This document shows positions 32,986 to 41,682 of a DNA stretch of 64,000 nt, piece by piece. Position 1 is the first letter of the stretch; each line of letters starts with the position of its first letter. The stretch lies in the IMG/VR virus record IMGVR_UViG_3300042505_001173, positions 83,619 to 147,618 of that record; one strand, 5' to 3'. A program made the translations under genes and the position numbers. The notes under the pieces were generated by a model. The model made no database searches. It worked only from the letters and a program-made list of their open reading frames with translations, and had not been told where the DNA came from. The stretch comes from a virus.

Positions 32986-34185
32986 ATGTCAAATGTATAC
33001 AATCCGCTGCATAAGTTCAGAAGTACGCAATATCATTTTGTATGGTTGTGTGCCGCATCTGATGAGGTTATTGCAAACATAGATAAGGAAGAAGATGTAT
33101 CTGATCTAAGTCGGTATTACCACCCTACTGGTGGACCTCAAAACAAATATAATGCAAAGGACATGAATGGTGGAAGCTATGTAGTGTTGTATAACTCTAT
33201 GACTGACGTTGAATTCTCAATTGATTCAGTTACCATAGAGCATATTATTGCAGGTGGTGGCACTTCTCAAAATTACGAGACTACAAATGCACAAGGTACC
33301 GTAAATTTGCGAATTGAGGTGATTGAACCATATACAGCTGATTTTGTTGCTGCTCTATACACAGCCGCTGACGCTGTTGGTACCGATTTAGTTCATTTAA
33401 AATGCGGGTTAAAAATATTATTTGTAGGATACCCTGATGATAATAATGTATCTTCTCCTCATATAATTTCAGACATAAATGCAACTGCATTTATAATTAA
33501 CGATATGACCATTGCATTAACAGCTAGAGGTGCACATTATGATATTGAGTGTACACCGATATTCAATAATGCAGCGTATCATCATAGTGCAAGTAAAATT
33601 GGTGGGTTGACGACAGCATTACCGGAATCGTTACCCGATGCTATTGCCAAATTTGAAACACAAGCTAACGAGCAATCAAAAAAATCACAAGAATCGAACC
33701 CTGAATCAAAACCGTACAAGTATAAAGTTATATTAGATGATGCTTACAAAGATCCAAAATATAAATTAGATATTGTTTCTGATGATCAGCGAAACACATT
33801 TAATGGTGCAAAACCATTAACTAAAAACAATACATCTAGTGATAAAGTCCCAGATTATGCTGACCAAACTGCTGATTCTACTAACGCTACCGGTGGCGAT
33901 ACAACTCAGGGAACACAACAAAACAAAGATAGTAAAGGTGTTGTCGGTGGTTCATCTGATCCAGCACCAGATATGACAGCTGTTCAATACGGTGAGGAAA
34001 AATTAAGATCGTTTGACAGTAAAAACTTTGAAGATTATCAAAAATATCGTGATACATTATTCATTACAGCTATTCAAAAGGGTGCCAATGTTGATAGAGC
34101 ATTACAGGATGCAAGAATTGGTGCCGCCGATAAATTTAGTACAGAGATACAATCATCGATAGATAAAAGTAACGCTATTAAATAA
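32986..34185 (+). CDS. Probable baseplate hub protein (399 aa)
   Basis: The N-terminal 230 residues are strand-rich with an ordered fold (VVLYNSMTDVEFSIDSVTIE, then VNLRIEVIEPYTADF), consistent with a hub/tail-tube-like domain. Residues 235-345 are low-complexity, with many Gln, Ser, Asp and Lys, and the C-terminus is helical. I do not recognise a specific family. Position between the gp53-like gene and the glucosaminidase gene argues for a hub component at the puncturing end of the tail. Confidence 0.6.
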   Translation: MSNVYNPLHKFRSTQYHFVWLCAASDEVIANIDKEEDVSDLSRYYHPTGGPQNKYNAKDMNGGSYVVLYNSMTDVEFSIDSVTIEHIIAGGGTSQNYETTNAQGTVNLRIEVIEPYTADFVAALYTAADAVGTDLVHLKCGLKILFVGYPDDNNVSSPHIISDINATAFIINDMTIALTARGAHYDIECTPIFNNAAYHHSASKIGGLTTALPESLPDAIAKFETQANEQSKKSQESNPESKPYKYKVILDDAYKDPKYKLDIVSDDQRNTFNGAKPLTKNNTSSDKVPDYADQTADSTNATGGDTTQGTQQNKDSKGVVGGSSDPAPDMTAVQYGEEKLRSFDSKNFEDYQKYRDTLFITAIQKGANVDRALQDARIGAADKFSTEIQSSIDKSNAIK

Positions 34186-34213
34186 TTTACATACTTGGTA
34201 ACGATTAAAAGCT

Positions 34214-36217
34214 ATGGCTACGAGTACAGATAAACCTAAATCAACGGAATTAAATCTAGGACCAACATTAGCTGAAAAAACATCTAATGCAACTGATTTA
34301 AATCTTGGTACACTAACAATGGCTGATGTTAATAAAGCCAAAGATCAAAAACCTTCTACAGAGCTTAATTTAGGTACCTTGACAATGGCTGATGTTAATC
34401 AGCCAAAAGATCAAAAACCTTCTACAGAGCTTAATTTAGGTAACCAAAAAGCTTCCGATCTTAACAATCCAAAGCAGAAACAAGATGAACCTATAATATT
34501 TCAAACAAAAGTTGGTAATAAAATTCCTGATGCATTGAATGATATTATGTTGCTAAGTACAGAAGTTCATAATGATTCTATAAACATTGATAGTTCTGAT
34601 CCAAATAATCCTAAAACGTACATACCTCGTATACAAAGTAGTGTTATTGAAGATCCAAAAACAAAAGAACGTACAGTTGTTTACCATATAGGTAAGTTTG
34701 CTAAATTAATGAAGCCTGTAGATGAGGAAGCTCAGAGTGGTAAATCGGTTGAAGGATCAAGCAGTCTTCGTGGGTCAGGAGCAATGGGTATTGACCCAAA
34801 CGGACCTTCAGCTAATACAGGTACCGGGAATCCAGGGAGTATAGGATCAAGTAGAGATAGTTCTGTTTTACCGGATATATTAGAGTACGATTACATATAC
34901 ACCGGTAAAAATGTAGATGTGCTTCAATTTGATATGAGCGTTAAATTAGGATATAACGCTCTTACACAAATACAAGTAAACCATCCTGAACCAAATAATT
35001 CGAATCAAACAATATCACCTGAAAATTCCGCATTATCTCAACCTGATCCAAACGAAGAAGCTGGTGGTGCAAGCAAAGTAACTACATCAAGATTGCGAGG
35101 TACTGATACATCTAGTACACCTAGTGGAAGTCCTATTGGTCCAACGGTGGTAGATCCTTTCCGAATAGGTAGTGGTTCGTTAAGTCCTGAAACATTATTT
35201 GCAGCTAGAAAAAATGTTTCAGATCAAATATCTATTGCGCTATCTAATCAAGTTAGTGTGTTAAAGATTGTTGGGAACCCTCTACTGTTAGCTGGATATA
35301 CAGTGCCGTCCGATATGTTAGGGTCCGGTGCAGAGGAACCGACATCAGAATCGGTAGCGAATGCACAAAAGGAACATGAAGCTAAAACCGGAGGTAAAAC
35401 CGGGATGACACCTACTGTAAAAGTTAATGTACGTTCTCCAAAGCCTTCATATATGCAAGGTGATACCCAGGGTGAAGATGATAATTATTATAGTTCACCG
35501 TTTTGGATTAATATAAACAATTTTAGAATTGATAAAATCACCAGTAAATTTACAAGAGGTGAATTTGTTCAATTTCTTGACCTATACTCATTAGCGGAAC
35601 AAAGCAATACCGATTACCATTCATCTGATCCAAATAGTCCTGCTGCTGAAGGTGGAGGCGAAGGTGGAGGTGGGAGCGGAACGACAAGTCCATCCGATTA
35701 CGGCCCTAATGTTAAGAACAATGGATCAGGTGTTAAACCGGGGTACCAAAAAGACTTTATGGATAAAAACTGGAATGCTGCAAATAAAGCAGCTGATGAG
35801 CTTGGAACAGATCCAAAAATATTGTTAGCGCAGTCAGCTCAAGAAGTCGGTTGGGGTAAAAGAACAATTAAAGATAAAGATGGAACGGATTCAAATAACA
35901 TGTTCAATATTAAAGCTGATAAGAGTTGGCACGGACCAACCGTTACTAAACGTGCACTTGAATATAAAAACGGTAAACCGTATTACTCGGATCAAAAATT
36001 TAGAGCGTATGGTTCACCGGAAGAGTCATTCTCAGATTATGCGAACTTCCTAAAAACAAATCCACGTTATAATAGTATTACAAAAACCCCAACGAAAGAT
36101 GCGTCGCAGTATTTTGGACGGTTAAAACAAGCGGGATACGCTACAGCGCCAAATTATGCATCAGCTTTAACTGGTATATACAACGGTAAAAGCATTAAAA
36201 ACTATAAGCCGGAGTAG
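34214..36217 (+). CDS. Baseplate hub protein with C-terminal glucosaminidase domain (667 aa)
   Basis: The last 160 residues form an endo-beta-N-acetylglucosaminidase domain of the FlgJ type: LLAQSAQEVGWGKR with predicted catalytic Glu544, then NMFNIKADKSWHG and FRAYGSPEESFSDYANFL. It should cut peptidoglycan during tail penetration, the job that T4 gives to the lysozyme domain of gp5. The N-terminal 75 residues contain tandem repeats; the middle is strand-rich and Ser/Gly/Pro-rich. A Gly-rich linker (GGGEGGGGSG) joins the enzyme. T4 hubs use a different fold, so this is a domain replacement. Confidence 0.82.
   Translation: MATSTDKPKSTELNLGPTLAEKTSNATDLNLGTLTMADVNKAKDQKPSTELNLGTLTMADVNQPKDQKPSTELNLGNQKASDLNNPKQKQDEPIIFQTKVGNKIPDALNDIMLLSTEVHNDSINIDSSDPNNPKTYIPRIQSSVIEDPKTKERTVVYHIGKFAKLMKPVDEEAQSGKSVEGSSSLRGSGAMGIDPNGPSANTGTGNPGSIGSSRDSSVLPDILEYDYIYTGKNVDVLQFDMSVKLGYNALTQIQVNHPEPNNSNQTISPENSALSQPDPNEEAGGASKVTTSRLRGTDTSSTPSGSPIGPTVVDPFRIGSGSLSPETLFAARKNVSDQISIALSNQVSVLKIVGNPLLLAGYTVPSDMLGSGAEEPTSESVANAQKEHEAKTGGKTGMTPTVKVNVRSPKPSYMQGDTQGEDDNYYSSPFWININNFRIDKITSKFTRGEFVQFLDLYSLAEQSNTDYHSSDPNSPAAEGGGEGGGGSGTTSPSDYGPNVKNNGSGVKPGYQKDFMDKNWNAANKAADELGTDPKILLAQSAQEVGWGKRTIKDKDGTDSNNMFNIKADKSWHGPTVTKRALEYKNGKPYYSDQKFRAYGSPEESFSDYANFLKTNPRYNSITKTPTKDASQYFGRLKQAGYATAPNYASALTGIYNGKSIKNYKPE
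34316..34443 (+). repeat. 66-base in-frame tandem repeat in the hub gene
   Basis: Two near-identical copies start at 34316 and 34382 and encode units containing TMADVN and KDQKPSTELNLG, preceded by a partial copy. The coding repeat gives a flexible N-terminal arm to the hub protein. Confidence 0.85.
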
Positions 36218-36247
36218 TTGATTGTTTATGTAGTACTATTATATAAT
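36218..36247 (+). promoter_or_regulatory. Sigma70-like promoter for the replication operon
   Basis: TTGATT (36218-36223), an 18-bp spacer, and TATAAT (36242-36247), 36 bases before the DsbA-like gene. It overlaps the end of the late baseplate operon, so replication genes may be read by host-type sigma early and by read-through late. Confidence 0.65.
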
Positions 36248-36282
36248 ACTCTAGTGTTTAATTTATTAAATTGGAGTATTAT

Positions 36283-36561
36283 ATGACTACAGAAATTATT
36301 TTACCTACAAGTCCAGTTGACCGTAAAAAATTATTTGGGAATGTTCAAGAAGCAGCATTATGTTTACAACGTATCGAAGATCAACGTAGTCACTACCGCG
36401 ATATCGTAAAAAGCATTAAAGAAGATTTCCAAATTGGTCCTAAAGCGTCTGGTCAAATGATTAAGACCTATCATAAAAATAACTTCAGAGAAGTCCAAAG
36501 TCAACAACAAGAATTTGAAGAATTGTACCTAGCTATCGTAGGATTAGATTCTGACGATTAA
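36283..36561 (+). CDS. DsbA-like double-stranded DNA-binding protein (92 aa)
   Basis: A small helical, charged protein whose pattern (LQRIEDQRSHYRDIVKSIKE, GPKASGQMIKTYHKNNF, EFEELY) resembles T4 DsbA, a dsDNA-binding protein that favours late promoters. Residue-level similarity is moderate. A TTG codon at 36271 is in frame but overlaps the GGAG ribosome binding site of the ATG at 36283, so I chose the ATG. It is the first gene behind a host-type promoter and is followed by a short hairpin. Confidence 0.72.
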   Translation: MTTEIILPTSPVDRKKLFGNVQEAALCLQRIEDQRSHYRDIVKSIKEDFQIGPKASGQMIKTYHKNNFREVQSQQQEFEELYLAIVGLDSDD

Positions 36562-36566
36562 TTTGT

Positions 36567-36585
36567 AGGGTGCTATACGCACCCT
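36567..36585 (+). terminator. Short stem-loop after the DsbA-like gene
   Basis: AGGGTGC pairs with GCACCCT around a five-base loop, then AATTT. It is probably an attenuating or weak terminator within the operon. Confidence 0.5.
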
Positions 36586-36621
36586 AATTTCATTAAAACC
36601 TTCAAATAAGGAATGTGAATT

Positions 36622-36813
36622 ATGAAAGAAGAATATATTACTATTACTGGATCAAACCAAAAATTTAAATTATTATCAAAGACAGCTATACCTTTTCATA
36701 AAGTACAATTAGTTGTAGAAGACAGTGAAGGTGTACGGTTTGTTTTTACGAGACAAGCAGGCTGCTATATAAGAACAACAAAACCGGTAAATGATTACAC
36801 AGAGGAATCATGA
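36622..36813 (+). CDS. Small hypothetical protein before the DNA polymerase (63 aa)
   Basis: I do not recognise this protein. The sequence alternates hydrophobic and charged residues (YITITGSNQKFKLLSK, VQLVVEDSEGVRFVF), suggesting a small beta-barrel. It has a good AAGGAATG ribosome binding region, and its stop overlaps the polymerase start (ATGA), so it is translationally coupled to the polymerase N-gene. Confidence 0.65.
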   Translation: MKEEYITITGSNQKFKLLSKTAIPFHKVQLVVEDSEGVRFVFTRQAGCYIRTTKPVNDYTEES

Positions 36814-39428
36814 CATATATTAGCGCAATTATGAAACGTAACGATAACGGTTTCGTTACAGGTGATGATGTTTTAGTATGGGAATGCGTGGATGGGAAAA
36901 ACGTATTAAAAACATACCCAGGTATTTTTAAATTTTATGTTAAAAAAGAAGATGGTCCATATAAAAGTGTATTTGGCGATTCTCTCGAAAAATATGAATT
37001 TGATACATTCCAAGAATTTAGACAAGCAAAAAAATACCTGTTGCAAGAGAAAAAACTCAAATTATATGAATCAGATATTTCACCAGATACAAAAGTTTTA
37101 TCAGCTCACTATTATGAGAAGCCATCTCCAAAACTAAATGTACTACTGTACGATATTGAGGTTGATTACTCCACGTTGTCATATGGAAGTGATTATATAG
37201 CTAAAGCTCGAATGGTAGGTAAGGATAAGGAAATTGATACACCATTACATGAAATACGTAACCTTTCACCTAAACAACAATTATCAATTGAAGTTTATGA
37301 TCCTAAAAATAAAAAATGGCAACCATACCCATATTCAAAATTAGCTTATGAAGGTCCTGTAGGGTTCAGTAGTCCTCAAAACCCTTATGCACCAATTAAC
37401 GCAATATCAATTTATAAACAATGGCTTGATAAGTCTATTGTTATGGCAGTACCACCTCCAGGGTTCGATCTTAAAACAGTTGATCACTCGTTACATGAAT
37501 TAACCGAAATTAGATTCTATAAAAATGAAAAAGAATTATTACTCGCATACTTAGATGAGATTGAAGAAGCTAGTGTGCTATCAGGATGGAATAGTGGTGG
37601 CTTTGATGACCCGTATGTAGCGAAACGAGTTGAAATAGTCCTTGGAAATCATCATTTTAAACGGTTAAGTTTCGAAGGTGCAAACGTACCATTATATCGT
37701 GAATTATTCGTTAAAGGCGCTAAGCAATTACGTGTTGATTATAGTGGTCGTATTCAACTAGATTATCTTGAGTTATTTAAGAAATTTGAAGGTGGTGAAC
37801 GAGCTAGTTTCCGATTAGAAGCTGTTGCTGAAGATCATTTACCACATCTTAAAAAGTTAACATACCCGGGTACATTAGAACAGTTATATAGTAATGATTT
37901 TAATCATTTCTTACGATACAATATCCGTGATACAGAAATCCTAAAAGGTTTTGAAAATAAGCTAACGTATATCCAGTTAGCGAATGATATGATTCATTCT
38001 AGTACAAACCAGTTTAATCATATATTTGGTACTGTACGTATGGTTGATAATGCAATCGTTAATTATTGCCATTATGAGATTGACCGTATTGTACCTGATA
38101 GATGGGATACAAAAGATGGTAAAATTCAAGGAGCTTATGTATTATTTCCTCAAAGAGGATTACATAAGTGGATTTGCTCCATTGATATTAATTCTCTATA
38201 TCCATCAGCAATTCGGTCTATTAATATTAGTCCAGAAACTGTTATTGGTCAGTTTGAAAATAATATTAAAGATTGGAATAAAATATTTGAAGGTATCGAA
38301 GATGATATCACTATTAGGTACGATGACGGTTCATTTGAAACTAAGAAAACACAAGAATGGGTTGATTATTTTGCAGAACAATGTTGGGCTGTTAGTGGTT
38401 ACGGTACAGTATTTACACAAAAAGAATTAGGTATTATTCCATCGTTGTTAGCCAAATGGTATTCTCAACGAAAAGTATATCAAGCTGAAATGAGAAAATA
38501 TGTTAAAGAGGCAGAAGCTTTAAAATATGATTTCTCAACAGGTACAGCTGTTGAACGTAAAGATTATGATAAAGATCTTTATTTTGAGTTAACAGAAAAA
38601 GGTAAGTATTACAACCGGTTACAGTATATTTTCAAGATTAAACTGAACTCAACTTACGGTTGTTTAAGTAACTATAATTTTAGATTCTTCAGATTAGAAT
38701 TAGGTGAATCGACAACAGGTACCAGTAGACAAATTCTTAGACATCAATGTAGATATACAAACTATGTAATCGATGGTGAATACAATATAGATTTTCCAAT
38801 TTACGAGAGTATGGCTATTATTGATAACATCAATAAAGAGAACGCTAAGCGGTTAGCTGAAGAAGCTGAGAGTGAATTTGAATTTGAAGAAGTGGACGCA
38901 GTACATAATGATAGTTTGTCACTAGCTCAGTTAGTTGACTATGAACGTCAAGAATATTATCATGCTAATACAGTAACGCATGAAATGGCATTAGATGGTC
39001 CTGTATTCAAAGGTAAGTTTTCATCGCAGGTAGTAGTGTATGGCGATACAGATAGTGTTTTTTACCAGTCTCTGGTTGACATCGACGGAGAAGAAAAAAC
39101 CATTGAAGACCATTTTAACAATTTAAAGGAAAATGATGATACAATGCTGTTACATTATCCTGATAATGTCGAATATTTGTTATTAAACGGTAACTATGAA
39201 TCCCCATGCATAGCTGAAAAAGAATGGGAATATAAACCAGTAAAAGCAATATACAGACATAAAACCAAAAAACGCATGTATAGAGTTACAACATCTTCTG
39301 GTAAAATGGTAATTGTGACAGGTGATCACAGCATGATGCGTGTGAATGACAATAATGAGTTAGAATCGTTAAAAACTACTGATTTACAAATCGGCGATAA
39401 AGTAATTGAATTAAATAATAAACTCTAA
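36810..39428 (+). CDS. gp43: DNA polymerase family B, N-part fused to N-intein (872 aa)
   Basis: The replicative polymerase N-part. Exonuclease motifs: ExoI YDIEV (Asp115, Glu117), ExoII SGWNSGGFDDPY, ExoIII YNIRDTEIL. Polymerase motifs: A as DINSLYPS (Asp459) and B as KLNSTYG (Lys611, Asn613, Tyr616). The extein ends within motif C at YGDTD (744-748). Residues 749-872 are an N-intein: Ser749 opens block A (SVFYQSLVDIDG) and block B is VIVTGDHSMM with the Thr-x-x-His signature; there is no endonuclease domain. The gene stops there and the partner starts 18 bases on. The joined extein would be 1017 residues (748 plus 269), against 898 for T4 gp43. Without splicing the active site lacks its C-terminal half. 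Confidence 0.95.
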   Translation: MTYISAIMKRNDNGFVTGDDVLVWECVDGKNVLKTYPGIFKFYVKKEDGPYKSVFGDSLEKYEFDTFQEFRQAKKYLLQEKKLKLYESDISPDTKVLSAHYYEKPSPKLNVLLYDIEVDYSTLSYGSDYIAKARMVGKDKEIDTPLHEIRNLSPKQQLSIEVYDPKNKKWQPYPYSKLAYEGPVGFSSPQNPYAPINAISIYKQWLDKSIVMAVPPPGFDLKTVDHSLHELTEIRFYKNEKELLLAYLDEIEEASVLSGWNSGGFDDPYVAKRVEIVLGNHHFKRLSFEGANVPLYRELFVKGAKQLRVDYSGRIQLDYLELFKKFEGGERASFRLEAVAEDHLPHLKKLTYPGTLEQLYSNDFNHFLRYNIRDTEILKGFENKLTYIQLANDMIHSSTNQFNHIFGTVRMVDNAIVNYCHYEIDRIVPDRWDTKDGKIQGAYVLFPQRGLHKWICSIDINSLYPSAIRSINISPETVIGQFENNIKDWNKIFEGIEDDITIRYDDGSFETKKTQEWVDYFAEQCWAVSGYGTVFTQKELGIIPSLLAKWYSQRKVYQAEMRKYVKEAEALKYDFSTGTAVERKDYDKDLYFELTEKGKYYNRLQYIFKIKLNSTYGCLSNYNFRFFRLELGESTTGTSRQILRHQCRYTNYVIDGEYNIDFPIYESMAIIDNINKENAKRLAEEAESEFEFEEVDAVHNDSLSLAQLVDYERQEYYHANTVTHEMALDGPVFKGKFSSQVVVYGDTDSVFYQSLVDIDGEEKTIEDHFNNLKENDDTMLLHYPDNVEYLLLNGNYESPCIAEKEWEYKPVKAIYRHKTKKRMYRVTTSSGKMVIVTGDHSMMRVNDNNELESLKTTDLQIGDKVIELNNKL
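39054..39425 (+). other. Split intein, N-terminal half (124 aa)
   Basis: It runs from Ser749 of the polymerase N-gene to its last codon. Block A and block B are clear; blocks C, D, E and H of the homing endonuclease are missing. The first residue Ser and insertion after YGDTD match the PolB motif-C insertion site used by archaeal inteins that begin Ser-Val. Confidence 0.9.
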
Positions 39429-39446
39429 TTATTCAGGAATTAACAA

Positions 39447-39578
39447 ATGAGTGATTTAAAAATTGAAACTGTTGTTTCTATTGAAGACTTAGGGTATGTC
39501 GACGATTGGGTATACGACCTTACAATGGAAGATACAAATATTCCATATTTTTTTGGTAATGGTATATTAGTACATAAC
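39447..39578 (+). other. Split intein, C-terminal half (44 aa)
   Basis: The first 44 residues of the second polymerase gene. Block F is VYDLTMEDTNIPYFFGNG and block G is GILVHN, with the penultimate His43 and terminal Asn44 needed for Asn cyclisation. The +1 extein residue is Ser45. The length is close to the C-halves of natural split inteins such as cyanobacterial DnaE. Confidence 0.9.
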
Positions 39579-40388
39579 AGTACATATTTCACAGTACCAG
39601 CAGATACGAAAGAACAAGCAATTAAATTTGCTGATGCAGTTGCTGAAGCAGTAAACGACTCATATCCAGAATTTATGAGAAAGGCATTTAGATGTCAACC
39701 AGGGTATGATTTGCAAGTTAAATGTGGACGTGAAGTTGTAAGTGACCATGGGCTATTTGTTGAGAAAAAACGATATATCTTACATGTTGTTGACAATGAA
39801 GGTGAAACTGTTGACAAAATGAAGATTATGGGTCTAGATATCAAAAAGACAACATTACCTAAAATAATATCAGCACAGTTAACAGAATTCATTAAACGTT
39901 TATTACGAGGTGAAGAGTGGAATGATATTGCAACAGATATTGTAAACTATAAAGAAGAACTAATGAAGTTCGATAATTTATTAGAAGTAGGTTTACCAAA
40001 AAACGTTAATAATGTTGAAAAATATGATATGTCGTATAAGATCGATGGTGAGAAAGCGAGACTTCCAGGTAACGTTGCTGCAGCGTTACATTTCAATATC
40101 AGATTAAAAGAAAACGATGATAATGATACAGAATTAATAACATCAGGTACAAAAATTAAAGTTTATTACTTAAAAAACAAGATGTTAAACAAATTTACTT
40201 CAATAGCATTACCATCTGATATAGAACACATTCCAGAATGGTTTATGGAGCAGTATGTACCATTAATCGATAAAGATAAGCAATTATCGAGGTTAGTAGA
40301 CAATCCATTACAGAACATACTTAAAGCTATCAATGTAAATGTACCAACAGCACAATCAGTGCATGCACAAGAACTGTTTAATTTTTAG
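39447..40388 (+). CDS. gp43: C-intein fused to DNA polymerase family B C-part (313 aa)
   Basis: After the 44-residue C-intein, the extein begins STYFTVPADT, so splicing restores YGDTD|STYF, a standard family B motif C. The remaining 269 residues are palm end and thumb, with the KKRY element (VEKKRYILHV) and a C-terminal QELFNF resembling the clamp-binding tail of T4 gp43. It has its own ATG and a CAGGA ribosome binding site in the 18-base gap, so it is an independent cistron and not a frameshift product. The clamp gene follows nine bases later. Confidence 0.95.
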   Translation: MSDLKIETVVSIEDLGYVDDWVYDLTMEDTNIPYFFGNGILVHNSTYFTVPADTKEQAIKFADAVAEAVNDSYPEFMRKAFRCQPGYDLQVKCGREVVSDHGLFVEKKRYILHVVDNEGETVDKMKIMGLDIKKTTLPKIISAQLTEFIKRLLRGEEWNDIATDIVNYKEELMKFDNLLEVGLPKNVNNVEKYDMSYKIDGEKARLPGNVAAALHFNIRLKENDDNDTELITSGTKIKVYYLKNKMLNKFTSIALPSDIEHIPEWFMEQYVPLIDKDKQLSRLVDNPLQNILKAINVNVPTAQSVHAQELFNF

Positions 40389-40396
40389 GAAAGACA

Positions 40397-41092
40397 ATGG
40401 TATTAGATACACAAACAATTGAAAACATAATGAACTCTATTAAACTTGCAAAACTATTTGAGGTTGAAAGTTTGATTGTAGAGCCGCATGTTATACGAGG
40501 TATCAATTCAAAATCTACAGCAGCTATATTTACTGAATGTACCAATAATATAGGGTGTGCAGCAGCCGGTATCAATAGATTTGATGTATTAGGAAAAAGA
40601 CTTACATTGGTAGATCCAATCGACGCTTCAATTGAGTTAGAATACGAAGATGAAGAAGACGAAGCTACTATGATCCGGATCAAATCAAAGAAGTTAAACA
40701 TTGCGCATAGATGCGGAACATTACGTACAATTACAGCTCCAAAATCGTTAGCTGTAAAACCAATGTATAAAGTTGAGTTTACAGATGAGTTGTATAAAAC
40801 TCTATCGTCAGCAAAACAAGCTATGAAAACTGATGAAGTTCTATTATTATCTGATGACGGTAACGTGTGTTATGAATTTATTGATCAATCAGACAAACTA
40901 CAATACTTTGATGGAACCGCTGTAAATATTGATGATGAATTTAAAAATGTAAATTTCATCATTAAATTCCCATTAAAATTTTTATTGCATTTGATCAATG
41001 GATTAAACGTTAATGAATTTTTTATTATGGAAAAAGAAATGATACATGGTGTTGTAGACGGTGTTGGAATTTATATACCTAAAAAGAAATAA
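40397..41092 (+). CDS. gp45: Sliding clamp (T4 gp45-like), 231 aa
   Basis: It matches gp45-type clamps in length and layout: an N-terminal ENIMNSIKLAKLFEV helix, a beta-rich core, a domain repeat with LKFLLHLINGLNVNEFFI, and the final MIHGVVDGVGIYIP strand. It should form the trimeric ring that tethers the spliced polymerase and, with the gp55-like factor, activates late promoters. AGGAAAG precedes the ATG. It directly follows the two polymerase genes. Confidence 0.9.
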   Translation: MVLDTQTIENIMNSIKLAKLFEVESLIVEPHVIRGINSKSTAAIFTECTNNIGCAAAGINRFDVLGKRLTLVDPIDASIELEYEDEEDEATMIRIKSKKLNIAHRCGTLRTITAPKSLAVKPMYKVEFTDELYKTLSSAKQAMKTDEVLLLSDDGNVCYEFIDQSDKLQYFDGTAVNIDDEFKNVNFIIKFPLKFLLHLINGLNVNEFFIMEKEMIHGVVDGVGIYIPKKK

Positions 41093-41194
41093 ATCCTTTG
41101 GATACTTAGTTCTCCCTAATGTTCATGTATAGTAATACTACTACCTAAAAACTCTTTCCCATAAGGGACACTCAAGGGAATAAAAGGATACAAT

Positions 41195-41407
41195 ATGATT
41201 CCAAATATATTTAAGAAAAAGAATGAACCGTGGGTTAAAATTATAGAAGCTGTTGATGACCCGATACACGGATACAAATTCAAATTAGACTGGAATGACG
41301 CATTTATTACAGAACTGCGCAACAACGGATACACCGGTGATATCGACGAACAGATAATCGAATGTTGGTTACGAGATTTATGTAACGACAATAGAAGCAA
41401 GGAATAA
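41195..41407 (+). CDS. Small hypothetical protein, paralogue A (70 aa)
   Basis: It begins MIPNIFKKKNEPWVKI and has WNDAFITELRNNGYTGDIDE, matching the next gene (WDDDFIKFLRMKGYSGTSEN) in order and spacing. The two form a tandem duplicate pair, two bases apart. The role is unknown; position between clamp and RNase H genes suggests replication-associated function. About 100 gene-free bases precede it, with only small inverted repeats. Confidence 0.65.
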   Translation: MIPNIFKKKNEPWVKIIEAVDDPIHGYKFKLDWNDAFITELRNNGYTGDIDEQIIECWLRDLCNDNRSKE

Positions 41408-41409
41408 CA

Positions 41410-41673
41410 ATGTTTAAGTGGTTCAAGAAAACAGAAAAAGTACAAGAAATCAAACCATCCTATCAATTTACGATTCAGGTTACATTGCGTCCAGAAAAAG
41501 ACGTTGAAGAAGTAACTTATGAATGGGATGATGATTTTATAAAGTTTTTACGAATGAAAGGGTATTCAGGTACATCTGAGAACCTAGTTGTAAAAAAATG
41601 GCTACAAGTGTTGATAGGTAAACTAGCAACTAACTTGTTTGATAAATCAAACACGCAAAGTGATTTTGAATAA
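41410..41673 (+). CDS. Small hypothetical protein, paralogue B (87 aa)
   Basis: The second copy of the small paralogue pair: MFKWFKKTEKVQ, a central strand segment FTIQVTLRP, the shared W.DDFI..LR..GY.G core, and a C-terminal helix (KKWLQVLIGKL). It is longer than its partner by a C-terminal extension. No known family is recognised. Confidence 0.65.
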   Translation: MFKWFKKTEKVQEIKPSYQFTIQVTLRPEKDVEEVTYEWDDDFIKFLRMKGYSGTSENLVVKKWLQVLIGKLATNLFDKSNTQSDFE

Positions 41674-41682
41674 GGAAAATAA

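Noticed and set aside
39426-39446. The break in the DNA polymerase as a simple frameshift or sequencing error
   Set aside because: Both ends of the break carry intein blocks, the second gene has its own ATG and ribosome binding site, and only removal of these segments restores motif C.
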